Source: JAADHY01 sp964428935 (lineage in GTDB: Bacteria > Planctomycetota > Planctomycetia > Planctomycetales > Planctomycetaceae). From it: a stretch of 7,455 bases of DNA. Below, piece by piece: positions 5,642 to 7,455 of the stretch (position 1 is the stretch's first letter; every line of letters starts with the position of its first letter). The position numbers and the translations under genes were made by a program. The stretch lies in the NCBI GenBank assembly GCA_964428935.1, contig CAYSAG010000259.1, positions 1 through 7,455 of the forward strand, in the 5' to 3' direction. The notes below the pieces were generated by a model. It was given only the letters and a program-made list of their open reading frames with translations, had not been told where the DNA came from and did no database searches.

Positions 5642-7321
5642 TTAGCCGCCGTCGCCGTTGTCCGAGCCGGTCAGCAGTGCTGCCAGCTGTTCGTCGGAGA
5701 ACCGCGACAGGAACGCTTGCAGCGGTTCCCCGTCCTGTCGGTTCTGCAAGTACGCTCGCAGCAGCCGCTCCAGGTGGAACTTCACTTCGTCCGCCGGGAC
5801 ACGCCGCAGCACGGCCTTGGCAATGCCGACGTTCGCCCCCAGGCCGCCGCGCAGCAACACGTCGTAGGCGACCACCTTGCCCTCCGGCGTTGTCTTGGTC
5901 GTGCCTTGCAGGCCAATGTCCGCCACCCAGTGCTGGGCACAGGCGTGCGGGCAGCCGTCCAGGTGAATCCGCAAGTCGGCGACGGCCTCACCAAAGACCG
6001 ACTCCAAGTGCTCGACAATCTCAACCAACTTCGGCTTCGTCGGCCCGACGGCGAAGTTGCAGTGCGGGTCGCCAGTGCAGGCAATGCTGTGCGCTCGAAG
6101 CCGGTTGACGTCGAACCGCAACTGAGCTTCGTCGCGCATTCGCTCCACCAACTCGTCGACCCGCTCGTTCGGCACGTTGCCCACCACCAGGTTCTGGTCG
6201 CGGCTGAGCCGGACGTCGCCGCCGACGGCTTCCACAATGTCGGCCACTCGCACCAGCTGGTCGCCGGTCAGTCGAGCGGGGAAGAGGGGAAAGCCGACGT
6301 ACGACAGACCGGGCTGACGTTGAGCGTGGACGCCCATGTGGTCGGCCCGTCCGGCCGAAACCGGGTTCTGTTTCAGGTCGGTCAGCCGGCGTCCCAGCCG
6401 CTCCTCGACCAGCTCCCGAAGCCGCTCCACGCCGTAGTCGTCGACCAGGAACTTGAAGCGGGCCTTCGCTCGCGACATTCGGTACCGCAAGTCCGACGAC
6501 CAGATTTCCATGAGGGCCTTCGGGACGTCCAACGCTTCTTCCGGCGTCACGAACACTCCCAGCGACCGGGCAATCCGCGGCGTGGTCGACTGCCCGCCGC
6601 CCACCCAAATGGCAAAGCCGGGCTGGCCGTCCTGGACCGTCCCCACCAGGGCCACGTCGTTCAGCTCTGGCGCGTTGCAGTGGTACGGACAGGCCGAAAC
6701 GCTCCACTTCAATTTGCGCGGCAGGTTTTGGTAATCCGGCTGGCCGGAGAAGCGTCGGTGGGCTTCTTCGAGCACGGGTGTGACGTCGAACAGCTCCTCG
6801 GCGTCAATGCCCGCGACGGGGCAGGCGGTGACGTTGCGCAGCACGTCGCCACAGGCGCCCTTCGTGGACAACCCCACCCGCTGCAGCTCCTCCAAAATCT
6901 GCGGCAGGTACTGCAGTCGGACCCAGTGGAGCTGCACGTCTTGACGGGTCGTCGGTTCGGCTTGGTTCTGCGCGTAGCGGCGAGCCAGCTCGCCAATGGC
7001 TCGCACCTGAGCCGGCTGAAGACGTCCGCCGGGAACTTTGATTCGCAACATGAAGTTCCCGACCTTGGGCTTGTCGTGGTACAGACCAAACCACTGCAGA
7101 CGTTTGATGTCCTCTTCGGAAATCTGTTCGTAGCTGGTCTGAGCGAGCACCGGCAGTTCGGGCTCGAGGGAGTACGGCAGCTTTTCGTGCTTGATTCGTT
7201 CAACGTAGTTCCGCCGCAAAACCTCTTCCTGCGTGACCGGCCGCTGCTCCCGCTGACGCCGCCAGGCCGCTCTCTTGTCTTCCGCGTTCGGTCCACTTCC
7301 TGTGTCGTTGGCCATGGGCAT
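5642..7321 (-). CDS. sir: Ferredoxin-type siroheme sulfite reductase (nitrite/sulfite reductase family)
   Basis: This enzyme makes the six-electron reduction of sulfite to sulfide with siroheme and a [4Fe-4S] cluster, in the cytoplasm. It has 559 residues, the usual size for the single-subunit ferredoxin-dependent form. Two ferredoxin-like/catalytic repeats are visible: TTRQDVQLHWV (124-134) with NVTACPVAG (163-171), then PRKLKWSVSACPYHC (201-215). Cluster and siroheme ligands follow as Cys415-x5-Cys421 and Cys457-x3-Cys461 (ACTGDPHCNF, LDGCPHACAQHW). The K203-x-K205 pair matches the sulfite reductase active site (Lys215/Lys217 of E. coli CysI), whereas nitrite reductases have Asn at the second position. 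This and cysH next door favour sulfite over nitrite. The start at 7321 is chosen for AGGAAGGA just upstream; ATG 7315 is also possible, and ATG 7396 adds residues unlike the family. Electrons probably come from ferredoxin, as no CysJ-like flavoprotein is present. Confidence 0.94.
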   Translation of the reverse strand: MPMANDTGSGPNAEDKRAAWRRQREQRPVTQEEVLRRNYVERIKHEKLPYSLEPELPVLAQTSYEQISEEDIKRLQWFGLYHDKPKVGNFMLRIKVPGGRLQPAQVRAIGELARRYAQNQAEPTTRQDVQLHWVRLQYLPQILEELQRVGLSTKGACGDVLRNVTACPVAGIDAEELFDVTPVLEEAHRRFSGQPDYQNLPRKLKWSVSACPYHCNAPELNDVALVGTVQDGQPGFAIWVGGGQSTTPRIARSLGVFVTPEEALDVPKALMEIWSSDLRYRMSRAKARFKFLVDDYGVERLRELVEERLGRRLTDLKQNPVSAGRADHMGVHAQRQPGLSYVGFPLFPARLTGDQLVRVADIVEAVGGDVRLSRDQNLVVGNVPNERVDELVERMRDEAQLRFDVNRLRAHSIACTGDPHCNFAVGPTKPKLVEIVEHLESVFGEAVADLRIHLDGCPHACAQHWVADIGLQGTTKTTPEGKVVAYDVLLRGGLGANVGIAKAVLRRVPADEVKFHLERLLRAYLQNRQDGEPLQAFLSRFSDEQLAALLTGSDNGDGG

Positions 7322-7324
7322 TGT

Positions 7325-7332
7325 TCCTTCCT
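7325..7332 (-). promoter_or_regulatory. Ribosome binding site for sulfite reductase
   Basis: AGGAAGGA lies 3-7 bases before ATG 7321 and 9 bases before ATG 7315, so it serves either start. It rules against the in-frame ATG at 7396, which would bury this site inside the coding region. Confidence 0.65.
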
Positions 7333-7402
7333 GTAGGCTTTCTCCGCCGTCCCGGCCCACACTGGCAAGGACCGGACCGCCGGAAATCTCCGACACCGAC
7401 TC

Positions 7403-7419
7403 CGCGACACGTGGTCGCG
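7403..7419. repeat. Near-palindrome upstream of sulfite reductase
   Basis: CGCGACACGTGGTCGCG has 6-bp arms (CGCGAC/GTCGCG) around a 5-base centre that includes CACGTG. It lies about 80-100 bases before the sulfite reductase start, in the likely promoter region, so an operator for a sulfur regulator is possible. No -35/-10 boxes are clear and no regulator gene is visible. Confidence 0.4.
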
Positions 7420-7455
7420 TGTTTCGAACGGTTGAGCGGCCGCCGGTCTGAGTTG

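Noticed and set aside
5642..7321. Assignment as assimilatory nitrite reductase
   Set aside because: The Lys-x-Lys pair at 203-205 and adjacency to cysH fit sulfite reductase; nitrite reductases carry Lys-x-Asn there. Dual activity is not excluded.
5717..7336. Plus-strand open frame of 539 codons
   Set aside because: Antisense to sulfite reductase, whose motifs and cysteines are unambiguous.
7313..7396. Longer sulfite reductase start at ATG 7396
   Set aside because: The extra 25 residues would cover the AGGAAGGA ribosome site and resemble no family sequence.
1..7455. tRNA, rRNA, CRISPR, insertion sequence or attachment site
   Set aside because: No spaced repeat array, transposase motif, terminal inverted repeat pair or tRNA-like CCA/T-loop pattern was seen on either strand.

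Overview
This GC-rich window carries five protein genes, all on the minus strand. Read in the direction of transcription (right to left) they are: a ferredoxin-type siroheme sulfite reductase (5642-7321), an iron-sulfur APS/PAPS reductase CysH (4450-5388), an unrecognised 150-residue protein (3916-4368), a XylE-like sugar/proton symporter (2145-3560), and a secreted glycoside-hydrolase-like protein with a malectin-type domain that runs off the left edge (1-2022). No RNA gene, insertion sequence, CRISPR array or integrase is visible.

The likely source is a member of the Planctomycetota. This is inferred from the large secreted enzyme combining a GH67N-like N-terminus with a malectin domain, and from the gene mix. 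It is not proven, because there is no phylogenetic marker here. Base usage has a marked quirk: Asp is read almost only from GAC, as expected at high GC, yet Ile is read mostly from ATT. The tetramer GATC occurs only once in the whole window.

Region by region: the right part (about 3916-7321) is an assimilatory sulfate-reduction cluster. CysH reduces activated sulfate to sulfite, and the sulfite reductase takes sulfite to sulfide for cysteine synthesis. The two genes are separated by 253 bases rich in inverted repeats. A terminator-like hairpin follows cysH, just ahead of the 150-residue gene. The left part (1-3560) looks like a carbohydrate-use pair, with the secreted enzyme releasing or binding sugars outside the inner membrane and the symporter importing a pentose or hexose. 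A 355-base gap (3561-3915) separates the two modules and holds an 18-bp tandem duplication and a 12-bp perfect palindrome.

Most of the window is recognisable metabolism. The parts least explained are the 150-residue protein, the structured sir-cysH spacer, the extra cysteines of CysH, the unusual order of malectin motifs in the secreted enzyme, and the ATT/GATC compositional bias.
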